Part shown: one piece after another, positions 21,314-31,346 of the stretch
Layout: each line of letters begins with the position of its first letter
How positions within the stretch are numbered: position 1 is the stretch's first letter
Assembly: GCA_024707385.1 (NCBI GenBank)
Contig: JANPZW010000006.1
Location: forward strand, 62,001 to 126,000
Direction of reading: 5' to 3'
DNA: 64,000 nucleotides
Source: Cellvibrionaceae bacterium
Lineage (GTDB): Bacteria; Pseudomonadota; Gammaproteobacteria; Pseudomonadales; Cellvibrionaceae
Made by a program: the position numbers and the translations under genes
The notes under the pieces: model-generated
The model's database searches: none
Told to the model about the DNA's origin: nothing
Seen by the model: the letters and a program-made list of their open reading frames with translations, nothing else

Positions 21314-22151
21314 ATGTCACTGCTGCTGCCCTGCCCGGCGAAACTCAACCTCTTTCTGCATATCACCGGTCGCCGTCCCGACGGTTATCACGAGATCCAG
21401 ACGCTATTTCAGCTGCTGGACTACGGCGATGATCTTCACTTGGAACTCGACACATCCGGCGCACTGGAGCTGACCCCTCCATTTGCGGGTATTGCGCAGC
21501 AGGATAATCTAGTTTTCCGCGCCGCCCGCCTTCTGCAAACTGCCACCGGCTGCCGCCTGGGCGCCGCGATGCATCTGGCCAAACGCCTGCCCATGGGTGG
21601 CGGTATCGGCGGCGGCAGTAGCGACGCCGCTACCGCGCTGGTCGGCCTGAACCACCTGTGGGGAACTGGTTTGAGCCTCGATCAACTGGCGGAACTGGGT
21701 CGTCAGCTCGGCGCCGATGTGCCCGTGTTTGTGCGCGGCAGAACCGCCTGGGCCGAAGGCATAGGCGAACAACTGACCCCCGTGGATTTGCCCTCGAAAT
21801 GGTACGTAGTAGTGGCGCCGGACTGCTCCGTCTCCACCCGGGAAATATTTTCCAACGAAGGTTTGACAAGAAACTCCGAGAACATTACAGTACGCGCCTT
21901 CCTTGAGGAGGGGCGGGAAAAACGACTGCCAGAAAGTAGTCGAAAATCTCTTCCCGCAAGTTAAGGATGCGGTTGATTGGCTAGGTTGTTTTGGGCCTGC
22001 GCAAATGACAGGAACGGGAGCTTGTGTATTCGCAGCTTTCTCCACTGAAGCAGAAGCGCGGGAAGTTTTCGCCAAACGACCGATACAGTTGAACGGCTTT
22101 GTTGCCAAAGGTGTTAACGAATCGCCACTGCATCAACGCCTCCTGAAATAG
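21314..22151 (+). CDS. ispE: 4-diphosphocytidyl-2-C-methyl-D-erythritol kinase (frame broken once)
   Basis: GHMP-family kinase of the MEP isoprenoid pathway, about 278 aa after correction. The N-terminus shows [20 protein letters not shown] and the ATP loop [17 protein letters not shown]. The frame breaks in the A5 run 21918-21922 (one A too many). Correction gives [19 protein letters not shown], the expected continuation, and carries the protein to the stop at 22151 with [12 protein letters not shown] near the end. MEP enzymes are essential in most gammaproteobacteria, so a base-calling error is inferred. Confidence 0.95.
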
Positions 22152-22160
22152 CGTTGTCCC

Positions 22161-22235
22161 TGGGGTGTCGCCAAGCGGTAAGGCAGCAGGTTTTGATCCT
22201 GCCACTCGGAGGTTCGAATCCTTCCACCCCAGCCA
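22161..22235 (+). tRNA. tRNA-Gln (anticodon TTG)
   Basis: A complete cloverleaf of 75 nt including encoded CCA. The acceptor stem is TGGGGTG/CACCCCA, and the anticodon stem GCAGG/CCTGC encloses loop TTTTGAT with TTG at 22193-22195. The T-arm contains GGTTCGAATCC. It lies 9 bases after ispE and ahead of prs, as in Pseudomonas, so it is probably co-transcribed and processed. Confidence 0.97.
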
Positions 22236-22312
22236 TTTCGTCAAGATTCGCCAACCCCTTCACTGACTCTCTCCTCACTCGTTAACCAGTGAATCGGCTA
22301 GAGGTAGTCATA

Positions 22313-23257
22313 GTGGCGGACTTGATGGTCTTTTCCGGGACATCCAACCCGGAACTCGCAGAAAAAGTTGTCGACCGACTCAGCATCCCTCTCGGTGATG
22401 CTTCCGTAGAGCGGTTTTCCGACGGCGAAATCAATGTCGAAGTCAACGAGAACGTCCGCGGTCGCGACGTGTTCGTGATTCAATCCACTTGCGCCCCCAC
22501 CAACGATCACATCATGGAAATGCTGTTGATGGTTGACGCTTTGCGCCGCGCCTCCGCCGGCCGCATTACCGCTGTGGTTCCCTATTTCGGCTACGCCCGC
22601 CAGGATCGCCGCGTACGTTCCGCGCGCGTACCCATCAGCGCCAAAATCGTCGCCGATATGATGGCATCCGTCGGGGTTGACCGCATGCTGACGGTGGATC
22701 TGCACTCCGAACAGATTCAAGGCTTCTTTGATATCCCTGTGGACAACGTTTACGGCTCACCGGTATTGCTCACCGATATCGAACAGCGCGGCTTCGAGGA
22801 TCTGATCGTGGTGTCGCCGGATATCGGCGGCGTGGTGCGCGCACGCGCTGTCGCCAAGCAGCTGGACATTGATCTGGCCATTATCGACAAACGCCGACCG
22901 GCAAAAAATGTGGCGGAAGTCATGAATCTGATCGGCGAAGTGGAAGGCCGCACCTGTCTGCTGGTGGATGATATGGTGGATACGGCGGGAACCCTCTGCA
23001 ACGCCGCCAATGCCTTGAAAGCACACGGCGCGAAAAAAGTGGTGGCCTACATTACTCACCCAGTGCTGTCCGGCCCGGCCATTACCCGGATCCAGAATTC
23101 CCAGCTGGACGAGCTGGTGGTAACCGACTCGATTCCACTGAATCTTGAGGCGAGCAACTGCAAACGCATCCGCCGCCTCAGCCTGGCGCCCATGCTGGCG
23201 GAAGCCATGCGGCGTATCAGCAACGAAGAATCTTTGAGCGCGATGTTTCGCGCTTGA
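22313..23257 (+). CDS. prs: Ribose-phosphate pyrophosphokinase
   Basis: PRPP synthase, about 314 aa, making PRPP from ribose 5-phosphate and ATP for nucleotide, His and Trp synthesis. It shows [16 protein letters not shown], the ATP-binding [10 protein letters not shown], the catalytic loop DKRRPAKN and the PRPP loop [12 protein letters not shown]. The GTG at 22313 is chosen because GAGG (22301-22304) sits just upstream and the product then begins at the family's usual place (M-A-D-L-M-V-F). The GTG at 22289 would put this site inside the gene. Confidence 0.96.
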   Translation: MADLMVFSGTSNPELAEKVVDRLSIPLGDASVERFSDGEINVEVNENVRGRDVFVIQSTCAPTNDHIMEMLLMVDALRRASAGRITAVVPYFGYARQDRRVRSARVPISAKIVADMMASVGVDRMLTVDLHSEQIQGFFDIPVDNVYGSPVLLTDIEQRGFEDLIVVSPDIGGVVRARAVAKQLDIDLAIIDKRRPAKNVAEVMNLIGEVEGRTCLLVDDMVDTAGTLCNAANALKAHGAKKVVAYITHPVLSGPAITRIQNSQLDELVVTDSIPLNLEASNCKRIRRLSLAPMLAEAMRRISNEESLSAMFRA

Positions 23258-23261
23258 TGAC

Positions 23262-23301
23262 GGAGCCTTCCGGCTCCCCTATAACTGCCGGCACTGCCGG
23301 C
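23262..23301 (+). terminator. Two small hairpins between prs and rplY
   Basis: GGAGCC-TTCC-GGCTCC (23262-23277) and GCCGG-CACTG-CCGGC (23287-23301), the latter followed by TTATTT. They begin just past the prs stop. Weak T-tracts suggest partial termination or mRNA 3'-end protection rather than a full stop. Confidence 0.45.
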
Positions 23302-23363
23302 TTATTTAACCCCCGCTTTTCTTCTGGTCGCGGAGATGACGGGTTTGATATGAGGACATTTCC

Positions 23364-23981
23364 ATGTCTAAAGAAGACTTTAAATTGAATGCAAAAGTAC
23401 GTGAGATTGCCGGGAAAGGTGCGAGCCGCCGCCTGCGTCGTCTTGCCAATGAAGTGCCGGGCATCATCTACGGTGATGACAAAGCGCCACAAAACATCAG
23501 CATCAACCAGTTCGAGCTGGTGCGCCACCTGGAAAACGAGGCGTTTTATTCCCACGTGATCGCCTTGAACGTCGATGGCAAAGTGGAAAACGTGATCCTC
23601 AAGGATCTGCAGCGCCACCCATCCAAAGTGCAACTTCTGCACGCAGATTTTCTGCGCGTGTCCAAAACCAAAAAGATCACTGTCAGTGTTCCGCTGCACT
23701 TCATCAATGAAGACACCTGTAAAGCTGTCAAATTGGGCGGCGGCACTATCTCGCACAACGTGACCCAGATCGAAGTATCCTGCTTGGCATCCGACCTGCC
23801 GGAGTACATCGAAGTTGATCTGGCAGATGTTGAAGTGGGCCAGACCCTGCACATCTCCGACCTGAAGCTGCCGAAAGGTGTTGAATCCGTTGCCCTGAAC
23901 CACGGTGCTGATCACGACCTGCCGGTACTGAGCATCAACAAGGCAAAAGGCGGCGACGCAGAAGAAGCTCCGAGCGCTTAA
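23364..23981 (+). CDS. rplY: 50S ribosomal protein L25, long (Ctc/TL5) form
   Basis: A 205-aa protein that binds 5S rRNA through the N-terminal L25 domain (about 1-95, with GASRRLRRLANEVPGIIYG) and carries the extra C-terminal beta domain of the Ctc/TL5 type (about 100-185, with EYIEVDLADVEVGQTLHISD). An acidic tail ends in EEAPSA. It stands in the prs-rplY-pth-ychF order. Confidence 0.96.
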   Translation: MSKEDFKLNAKVREIAGKGASRRLRRLANEVPGIIYGDDKAPQNISINQFELVRHLENEAFYSHVIALNVDGKVENVILKDLQRHPSKVQLLHADFLRVSKTKKITVSVPLHFINEDTCKAVKLGGGTISHNVTQIEVSCLASDLPEYIEVDLADVEVGQTLHISDLKLPKGVESVALNHGADHDLPVLSINKAKGGDAEEAPSA

Positions 23982-24023
23982 GCCTTCTCCCGGTTGTCAC
24001 TGACGCATTAATACTGTTGCCAT

Positions 24024-24608
24024 ATGAAACAGACGCCAGTACAACTGATCGTGGGCCTGGGCAATCCAGGCCCCGAATACACCAACACCCGCCACAACGC
24101 AGGCCAGGATCTGGTCGAGGAACTGGCGCGGCAATATCAGATTCCCCTGAGCCCCACCCCGAAATTTTTCGGTTATTCCGGCCGCGGCAGCATTGGTGGT
24201 CAGGAAGTTCGCCTCATCGTGCCAACCACTTATATGAATCGCAGCGGGCAGGCCGTTAATGCACTGGCGCAGTTTTATCGCATTCCTGCGGAAGCCATAT
24301 TAGTTGCCCATGATGAATTGGATCTGCCACCCGGCGTCGCGCGCTTCAAATTCAGCGGCGGTCACGGCGGTCACAACGGCCTGCGCGATATCATCAGCGC
24401 TCTGGGCAACAACAAAGATTTCGCCCGCCTGCGCCTGGGTATCGGCCATCCCGGCAATGCCAAACAAGTGGCCGATTACGTTTTGAAACGCGCACCGCAG
24501 ACAGAAAACGAATTGATTCAGACCGGCATAGAACGCAGCCTCGCCGTTATACGTGATATTGTCAGCGGCGACTGGGAGCGCGCCATGCGCAACCTTCACA
24601 CTCAATAG
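24024..24608 (+). CDS. pth: Peptidyl-tRNA hydrolase
   Basis: Recycles tRNA from prematurely released peptidyl-tRNA. The 194-aa product has the signature [21 protein letters not shown]14, catalytic H24 and D97 (in [11 protein letters not shown]) correspond to N10, H20 and D93 of the E. coli enzyme. The substrate-binding segment is [13 protein letters not shown]. The frame is intact. It begins 42 bases after rplY and 37 bases before ychF. Confidence 0.97.
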   Translation: MKQTPVQLIVGLGNPGPEYTNTRHNAGQDLVEELARQYQIPLSPTPKFFGYSGRGSIGGQEVRLIVPTTYMNRSGQAVNALAQFYRIPAEAILVAHDELDLPPGVARFKFSGGHGGHNGLRDIISALGNNKDFARLRLGIGHPGNAKQVADYVLKRAPQTENELIQTGIERSLAVIRDIVSGDWERAMRNLHTQ

Positions 24609-24645
24609 CTTTCTTTATCAGACTTCTTTATCGCGAGATTTTGTT

Positions 24646-25737
24646 ATGGGTTTCAAATGCGGCATTGTGGGCCTGCCCAACGTCGGCAAATCCACCCTTT
24701 TCAACGCCCTTACCCAATCCGGCATAGCGGCGGAAAATTTCCCATTTTGCACGATCGAACCCAACTCCGGGGTCGTTCCCATGCCCGATCCACGCCTTGA
24801 CGCCCTCGCCGCCATAGTCAAACCCGAGCGGGTAATTCCGACCACCATGGAATTCGTCGATATCGCGGGATTGGTCGCTGGCGCCTCCAAAGGTGAAGGC
24901 CTGGGCAATAAATTCCTCGCCAATATCCGTGAGACCGAAGCGATCGCGCATGTGGTGCGCTGCTTCCAGGATGACAACGTCATTCACGTGGCGAATAAAG
25001 TCGACCCTGCGGCAGACATTGAAATTATTAATACCGAACTCGCGCTCGCCGATCTGGAAACTGTGGACAAGGCTTTGCAACGCTACGCCAAGGCCGCTAA
25101 AGGCCAGGACAAACACGCGCTCGCCATGAAAACCCTGCTGGAAAAAATCCAGCCGCATTTGAATGAAGCCAAACCTCTGCGCTCATTCGGCCTGAACAGC
25201 GAAGAGCTGCTGACGTTGCGCGAACTGAATCTGCTGACGGTAAAACCCACCATGTATATCGCCAACGTGGCGGAAGATGGCTTCAGTAATAATCCGCTGC
25301 TCGCTGCGGTGGAGAAAATCGCCGCCGACGAAAAAGCGGTGGTAGTGCCGATCTGCAATAAATTGGAAAGCGAAATCGCCGAACTGGATGAAAGCGAAAA
25401 AGCCGATTTTCTCGCCGAAATGGGCATGGACGAACCCGGCCTCAACCGCGTAATTCGCGCTGGTTATGGCCTGCTGGGTTTACAAACTTATTTCACCGCC
25501 GGCGTAAAAGAAGTGCGCGCCTGGACAGTTTCTGTCGGCGCCACAGCGCCGAAAGCCGCAGCTGTGATTCACACGGATTTTGAAAAAGGTTTTATTCGCG
25601 CAGAGGTCATCGCATACGATGATTTTGTGAAATACAAAGGCGAGGCCGGCGCTAAAGAAGCGGGCAAATGGCGCCTGGAAGGCAAGGAATATGTAGTGCA
25701 GGACGGCGACGTCATGCACTTCCGCTTTAACGTCTGA
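24646..25737 (+). CDS. ychF: Ribosome-associated ATPase YchF/EngD
   Basis: Obg-family P-loop protein, 363 aa, the usual length. It prefers ATP and binds the ribosome. G1 is GLPNVGKST, followed by [18 protein letters not shown]. The fourth motif is the non-GTP type ([11 protein letters not shown]), and the C-terminal TGS domain ends in [14 protein letters not shown]. The start is ATG 24646; extending to 24553 would only read out-of-frame pth sequence. It closes the lolB-to-ychF block and is followed by a terminator. Confidence 0.97.
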   Translation: MGFKCGIVGLPNVGKSTLFNALTQSGIAAENFPFCTIEPNSGVVPMPDPRLDALAAIVKPERVIPTTMEFVDIAGLVAGASKGEGLGNKFLANIRETEAIAHVVRCFQDDNVIHVANKVDPAADIEIINTELALADLETVDKALQRYAKAAKGQDKHALAMKTLLEKIQPHLNEAKPLRSFGLNSEELLTLRELNLLTVKPTMYIANVAEDGFSNNPLLAAVEKIAADEKAVVVPICNKLESEIAELDESEKADFLAEMGMDEPGLNRVIRAGYGLLGLQTYFTAGVKEVRAWTVSVGATAPKAAAVIHTDFEKGFIRAEVIAYDDFVKYKGEAGAKEAGKWRLEGKEYVVQDGDVMHFRFNV

Positions 25738-25744
25738 CGCTCTC

Positions 25745-25779
25745 AAACGCTTTTGCCCGCCCGGAGCAAAAGCGTTTTT
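25745..25779 (+). terminator. Rho-independent terminator after ychF
   Basis: A 12-bp perfect stem (AAACGCTTTTGC / GCAAAAGCGTTT) with a 9-base loop and T5. It lies 7 bases past the ychF stop. Confidence 0.92.
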
Positions 25780-25873
25780 ACCCCACCAAGTCCCGCATAA
25801 ATTCCCCAGCTTCCGCGCCAATATCTACTCGATCCAAGTGGTATAGTCAGCGACCATTTCGAGTATTCAAATT

Positions 25874-27063
25874 ATGCTTCCTCTCGCCGTCTGGGGCTTG
25901 GCACTGGGCCAGGCGCTGCTCATCACGGGCAATATACTGTTGATCGCCGTGAACGCGCTGATCGGTCAACGCCTGGCACCTCAGCAGGAACTGACCACTC
26001 TGCCCGTCGCCGTACAGTTTATCGGTCTGATGGCGGCCACCCTTCCCGCCGCCCAGATCATGCGATTAATGGGGCGCAAGTTCGGTTTTCTGCTCGGCAA
26101 TCTCATCGGTATTGGCGGCGGGCTGCTCGCCTGTCTCGCCATCGTTCAAGCGAATTTTCTTTTGTTTTGCTTGAGTACGACACTGCTTGGTGTCGCCATA
26201 GGAATCGGCCAGCAATATCGTTTTGCCGCGACGGAGGCTGCGCGCCACAGGACCGCTCCCGCGCCATAAGTTTGGTGATGGCGGGTGGTGTTCTTGCCGC
26301 AGTGCTCGGTCCCAATCTGGCTGTCTGGTCCAATAAACTTTTACCGCAACCGGAATTCCTTGGCGCCTTCGCCGCTTTAGTTGCGCTTTACTGTGTAAAT
26401 CTCGCGTTGATTGCGAGCCTGCCGCTACCGCGACCGACGTTGGAGGAGCAGACCGGATTGCGCCGCTCTTATCGCCAGCTTTTTCAACAGCCCAAATTGA
26501 CCACCGCTATAGTCGCCGGCGCCATTGGCTATGGCGTAATGGTCCTGGTAATGACCGCGACACCTATTGCAATGCACCATCACGCACACGATTTTCGCAA
26601 CACCGCCAGCATCATCCAATGGCATGTGCTCGGTATGTTTCTGCCGTCATTTTTCACCGGTCGGCTGATCGCGCGCTTTGGCGAAATCAGCGTGATTCAA
26701 ACCGGCTGCGTGTTGCTGATGGCCTGTGTGGTCGTTGCGCAGATTGGCACGGATTACGGATTTTTCTGGATTTCACTAGTGACGCTAGGCGTGGGCTGGA
26801 ATTTTACTTTTATCGGCGCGACATCACTGCTGACGACCAGCTACAAACCGGCGGAAAAAGCCAAGGTCCAAGGTGCGAACGACTTTTTGGTCTTCGCCTG
26901 TTCGGCTCTGGCGAGCCTGCTGGCCGGACATTTACATACACATCTGGGATGGAGCGTCCTCAATTTATCCATGCTGCCGGCAATCGGCATCGCCATGCTG
27001 CTGGTGTGGCGCAGCGGTCGCGCCGCCGGCGGGGATCAAAGGGAGGCTGCAAGCAAGGGATAA
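25874..27063 (+). CDS. MFS transporter (frame broken once)
   Basis: A 12-TM major facilitator transporter, about 396 aa after correction. Hydrophobic segments start at once (LPLAVWGLALGQALLITGNI) and the loop after TM2 carries the MFS-type MRLMGRKFG. The frame breaks near 26239-26246, between RFAATEAA and QDRSRAISLVMAGG; one lost base (or two gained) explains it. The second half contains LIARFGEISVIQTG, the mirrored loop motif. The substrate cannot be inferred: no regulator or pathway gene is adjacent. The gene stands alone between the ychF terminator and a convergent gene. Confidence 0.85.
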
Positions 27064-27145
27064 GATGGGGAGAGCACCCGCCCGATCAGGTGACAATGGA
27101 ACCACCTGAACGAGCGGAGGATATGGCGAGCGCCTAAGAGGATTT

Positions 27146-27659
27146 TCAGACCTTGTATGGCATGGGCCCAAGAAAATCTTTTTTCCCCAGATCGACGCCG
27201 TTGTGACGCAGGATTGAATAGGCCGTTGTTACATGGAAATAAATATTGGGAATTGCGTGCTGGATCGCGAACTCAAGCCCGGTGAGATATTTCCCTTCCC
27301 AGCGCGGCTGGCTCACGGTGCGCGTTTCCGCTCCGGCAAAATCCTCTGGAGAAAATCCCGCCAGATAATCCTGCACAGACTTGATGCGCGCCTGTAATTC
27401 CGCCAGCGTCGTCTCGGTATCCGGGTGCGTAGGAGCGCTTTCCACTTTGCCGGTCAGACGCGCAACACCCAGCTTGGCAGTGTCGCAGGCGATCTGAATT
27501 TGCCGGATCAAATGAAATTGATCCGGCGCCAGACGGGCATTTAATAATACCGCCACATCGAATTTTTTTCGCTTCCGCATGCGCGGCACCTTTGGCGAGG
27601 ATGGCGCTGAGATTTGCGAGCATTTTGCTGAATTGCACAACCGTCAAATCGTAGAGCAT
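27146..27659 (-). CDS. DUF1993 family protein (frame broken once)
   Basis: About 170 aa after correction, beginning MLYDLTVVQFSKMLANLSAI and ending FLGPMPYKV. The layout (helical N-terminus, LNARLAPDQFHLIRQIQIAC, then HVTTAYSILRHNGVDLGKKD) matches the DUF1993 family, which has a DinB-like four-helix fold. No function is assigned. The frame breaks in the 7-T run 27563-27569 (one extra base); correction joins HAEAKK to FDVAVLLNA. It is convergent with the MFS gene. Confidence 0.8.
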
Positions 27660-27737
27660 AAGTCGACCTTCTGGGATGAGGTTGAAAGGGAACGCAATAT
27701 GACACCACCCGCGCCTGGAATCAAACGCGGGCGCACA

Positions 27738-29486
27738 TCACTCCTCACGACGCTTCAACAAACTGTCTTTGATTCGGTCTTTGACTCCCGAGGTCACATC
27801 CGCGAGTTTTGCATTGAGCATCGCTTCGATTTCTTTATCGATGCCATCGAGATCCGCACCCTGCTGGTCCAATGTCGCAAGCCAGCCCGACTCATCACCC
27901 AATTGCTCGCTGAGTGTTTTATCGAGCTGTTGGCGCAACTGGGTTTCCACCGCCGCCAATTTTTCCCGCGCTTCGCCCAGCAGCGCATCGCCGATCACTT
28001 TATCCAGCGGCGAACGAACGCTTACCTCGGGCCGACTGATTTCCCCTGCCGCTTTCAATTGCAGCGGAATCTGCCCCTGACGACTCAACAGATCCGCCAG
28101 CTGCTCCATATAACGATTGCCCGATGCGGTAAATTGCGGCTGCTGTAAAACGAGTGCGGCCTGCTGCGCGACTGTCCGATCAACCAGCTTGAGCGAGCCA
28201 TCGGAAGCCAGCAGCCCCGCGTGCAATTGCAGGCGATTATCGCCACTCCCTAAAGCAAACCCATCGATCAGCATTCCCTGCATATCCCACTTAACATTGG
28301 TGGTCATATTGCCGCGCACTGCAAAATCACCGCTCAACGTAAAAGCTGCCAAGCGCGGCATTTTGTCGACATTCACATTGAAAGTGGTGGGCGCATCGAT
28401 AATCGCATGCTGCGTCGTAATATTTTGCACGCGCACCTGCGCTTCTCCGCCCGCGACCAGCCACTGCACAGAGGCATTGCGAATGAGAAAATCCGGATAG
28501 GGTTGATAGGGTAGCGGCAATATACGATTCGGCAACACCGGTTCTGCCACAGCGGTTTCCTCAGCGCCTTTGCCACCTTCCGCCGGAATATAGGGTCTCA
28601 CCAGACGATAAAGCGTTTCCAATTGCGCGATTTTTTCGCCCCAGAAATTTCCCAATAAAATCTGGCTGAGAGGTGCCAGGCCGCCATCCTGGATATTGGC
28701 GAGCTCTTTAAGACGCCGCCAATCCGCCTCGCCCGCCGCGCGCACTTCCGCCACGGCCTGCACCAAGCCAGTGCGCATCTGTGCGAGCTCATCTTTGGCT
28801 TGGCGGACCTTGTCGCGCTCCTGCCGCAAAGTATCCTGCAATTTCTTCAGCTGTTCCGCTTTAGTGGCGAGATTGGCTGCGTTTTCCACTTTGCTTTGCG
28901 TCAGGGCTTTGATCTGCGCTTCCAGGTCGTCGAGCGTTTCCCGTTCCGGCAGCTTGTCTTTAACGCCGCTCAATTGATCTTTTTGCCCGGCGATTTGCTC
29001 GCGCAAAACCTGCCCTTTTTCAATCGACTGCAGATTGATCCGCGCGAGAAGTTCATCGACGTTGGGAATGTCGAGCCGCAGCATCTGGGAAAGGTCGATC
29101 TGCTCTTCCGCACTGGTATTTTCGCCGCGGTAAACCTTCCCCGGGCGGCGGCGCTCACTGCCAAATTCAAGCCCATCAAGCGACAGATCATTTACCACGT
29201 AATATCCCAGCAGGGCAGGCCACACCTCCAACGCAGCCCTCGCCCTGGCAAAGCTGACACTATTGTGGGTCGGCTGATCCTTATCGGTGATTTGCAGGCC
29301 GCGGATATCTATTGCGAGAGGCGCAAGGCTGATGCCCACCTTGTCGATATTGACTTCAGCACCTGCGGCTTTTTCCAGGGTGTACACCATTCCCAGACGC
29401 GTGGCGAAACCTGCAAACACATACACGAGCGCAAGCAGTACTGCGAGCATAACCAGAAATATCAAGAGACCGGATTTACGGATCAT
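27738..29486 (-). CDS. TIGR03545-like membrane-anchored AsmA-type protein
   Basis: A 582-aa protein with an N-terminal anchor (about residues 7-28) and an AsmA-like first domain (EKAAGAEVNIDKVGISLAP). A long coiled coil rich in K, E, Q and A covers about 165-260, and a beta-rich second half follows. I recall the family as TIGR03545, uncharacterised and found with TIGR03546 partners, which is exactly the arrangement here. It lies 10 bases downstream of the partner gene. A periplasm-spanning envelope role is likely by analogy with AsmA proteins; nothing more specific can be claimed. Confidence 0.65.
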   Translation of the reverse strand: MIRKSGLLIFLVMLAVLLALVYVFAGFATRLGMVYTLEKAAGAEVNIDKVGISLAPLAIDIRGLQITDKDQPTHNSVSFARARAALEVWPALLGYYVVNDLSLDGLEFGSERRRPGKVYRGENTSAEEQIDLSQMLRLDIPNVDELLARINLQSIEKGQVLREQIAGQKDQLSGVKDKLPERETLDDLEAQIKALTQSKVENAANLATKAEQLKKLQDTLRQERDKVRQAKDELAQMRTGLVQAVAEVRAAGEADWRRLKELANIQDGGLAPLSQILLGNFWGEKIAQLETLYRLVRPYIPAEGGKGAEETAVAEPVLPNRILPLPYQPYPDFLIRNASVQWLVAGGEAQVRVQNITTQHAIIDAPTTFNVNVDKMPRLAAFTLSGDFAVRGNMTTNVKWDMQGMLIDGFALGSGDNRLQLHAGLLASDGSLKLVDRTVAQQAALVLQQPQFTASGNRYMEQLADLLSRQGQIPLQLKAAGEISRPEVSVRSPLDKVIGDALLGEAREKLAAVETQLRQQLDKTLSEQLGDESGWLATLDQQGADLDGIDKEIEAMLNAKLADVTSGVKDRIKDSLLKRREE

Positions 29487-29496
29487 GTGCAGCTCC

Positions 29497-29988
29497 TCAG
29501 CTCAACTTCTCATAGATCTGCACCAGCTTGCTGGCTTTCAGCACCTGCACCACTTTCCACTTGCGCATTTGCGCCATGATCCGCAGGCGATATTGGGTAA
29601 CAAAAAATGCGGTCAGCCAAGCCAAAGGAAGTAACAAGAACAAACCGAGCAAAAAAGCCCCAAGCACCAGAGTGTGATGAAAATGCAGTAATTGCAGGCT
29701 CTCCGTAGAGGCTAAAACCTCTAGAAAAACAGGGTTTTGCGCGTACTGCCAGGTCAGCGCCTCCAGAGGATCACCAAAAATCAACATCAAGCCACCGCAG
29801 ACACCCCAAACCAATAAGAACGTCGACAGGTTAATAGTAAAAAAGCAAACCAGCAGGAGCATCAGAATCGTCAGCAGGCCAAAAGGTAAAAGTCCGGCGA
29901 GCACACCGAAACCTACGGCCCAGCCGATCTGCCACGGTGAATCTTCGGAGTTCAGGACTTTGAGAATCCTGGCAAACAGGGTCAACAT
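29497..29988 (-). CDS. TIGR03546-like small membrane protein
   Basis: A 163-aa polytopic protein with several hydrophobic segments (VLAGLLPFGLLTILMLLLVC and three or four more) and a basic C-terminal tail (RKWKVVQVLKASKLVQIYEK). The start ATG 29988 is set by AAAGGAAA 7 bases upstream; a longer reading to 30111 has no such site. It is the first gene of a two-gene unit with the TIGR03545-like gene. The N-terminal fold recalls DUF2062 proteins. Function is unknown. Confidence 0.65.
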   Translation of the reverse strand: MLTLFARILKVLNSEDSPWQIGWAVGFGVLAGLLPFGLLTILMLLLVCFFTINLSTFLLVWGVCGGLMLIFGDPLEALTWQYAQNPVFLEVLASTESLQLLHFHHTLVLGAFLLGLFLLLPLAWLTAFFVTQYRLRIMAQMRKWKVVQVLKASKLVQIYEKLS

Positions 29989-30668
29989 AAAATTTCCTTT
30001 CGTGTGGGCAGGCCTGAGGTCAAGGCCCATTCGGCATTGATGAGCCGCGTTAGATAGCACTGGAGAGCTCAGGCGGTCAACTGCAATCCCGACATTAGTG
30101 GGCACGCACACACGCGTTGTTAAGTGCTCACCTCGTTGATTGAACAGCGCTCCTTGTTTGCCAAATTCATACTAATCAGCCCGGATTTACCCTTCGGTAC
30201 TGACTCAAAACCGCAATTTCGCACCGCCAAATCACTCAAAATTCGCAAAAAGACCTACCGTTCGTCGCCTCGCAGCGACCATGACGGCACCCGGTTGCAT
30301 GTTTTCTCGATTTGTTTTATGTGGCGCCACTTTTTGAGCGATCAACTTATAACAAAAAAAGAAGAATTTCGGATTCAAACCAAGCTTAAACCAACACATC
30401 AAGCATTGATAAAGGAATAAAAAAATAAAAAAGCGACGCATAAAAAAATTAAACGTCACTTCTTATATAAAAAAATCATAAAAATTCTTGGAGGGGCAAA
30501 AAATTATTTGAAGTAAAAAATTTACCGCCTAAGAACGAAGCATTAGAAAAACAGTGTTTTTCACGACTTTAGAATTAATTTTCCACCCTATGACTGAGTG
30601 TGAAAATTATTAAGTTGTCGCCATACTTTTCTTGCCAACCCCCACACATCAATCTACGAGGTAAGAAA
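29989..30668. other. 680-base intergenic region with AT-rich leader
   Basis: The region divides a minus-strand gene pair from a plus-strand signalling pair. From about 30330 to 30620 it is strongly AT-rich with many A runs, unlike the GC-rich flanks. A loose inverted repeat (AAGCGACG at 30431-30438, CGTCACTT at 30454-30461) lies within it. Open frames here are short, basic and lack ribosome-binding sites, so I see no gene. It probably carries the promoter region of the acyltransferase gene. Confidence 0.5.
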
Positions 30669-31337
30669 ATGGCAATTTCTTTTGCATCATCCGCAGTGCC
30701 CACTTCCACAGTTGCTCAGATCAACGATTCAATTTTTCAGCGCGATTTTTTCCCCCAACACGAAGTGTCCACTTACCAAAGCATAAAAGCTTATGGACCT
30801 CTGCTGGACTACGTTTTTTCGATTCGCTACGAGAGCTACAGCGCGGAAGATTACATTGAAAAAATTCGACGCGGCGCTTTATGGATGAATTTGACGGAAC
30901 TGCAAACTGCAATTCATTTCTTGTTTATTTTAAAAAAAAACTAATCGGCTCCATCCGCTCCTGCAGTTACCATCCAGACAAGGAATATCGAATCCCAGTC
31001 ATGGATGTTTTTGAAAAAGAATTGAAGGAAAACGTCGGCATGGACAAAATCATGATAGAGGCCAACAAATTCGTGGTGCATCCCGACTTCCAACGCCAGG
31101 GGGGTCAAAGCCAGATTCAGCATCTACCGCAACATCATTGAGTCGGCTATTCGCGAAAAGGCGCACTGCATCGTTGTTGCGGTGAGACCGGCTCATGTAA
31201 AATTTTACCGAATGTTTAATATGCAGCCGGTGTCTGACGCAAAGTCATATCCTCATCTAAACTTTCAGACAGTACTGATGGCATGTCATGACATCGAAGC
31301 GACCAGAGACTTTATCTGGAGCAAAACTGGAGATTAA
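30669..31337 (+). CDS. Autoinducer-synthase/FeeM-like N-acyltransferase (frame broken twice)
   Basis: About 222 aa after correction, GNAT fold. The order of motifs resembles LuxI/FeeM-type acyl synthases: SIRYESY (about 51-57), then MDEFDG (about 71-76), GSIRSC (about 93-98) and EANKFVVHPDFQRQG (about 130-144). The corresponding LuxI places are RYxVF, DxxD and ExSRF. A CoA or acyl-ACP acyl donor and an amine acceptor are therefore likely; the product is unknown. Breaks: one T lost at 30878-30880 and one G gained in the run 31099-31104, after which VKARFSIYRNIIESAIREKA is restored. GAGGTAAG precedes the ATG. The sensor kinase starts 9 bases after its stop. A plain GNAT acetyltransferase is the alternative. 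Confidence 0.7.
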
Positions 31338-31346
31338 ACACAACCA

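Noticed and set aside
30124..30420. 98-codon open frame in the AT-rich leader
   Set aside because: No ribosome-binding site, no domain, lysine-rich because of the A runs.
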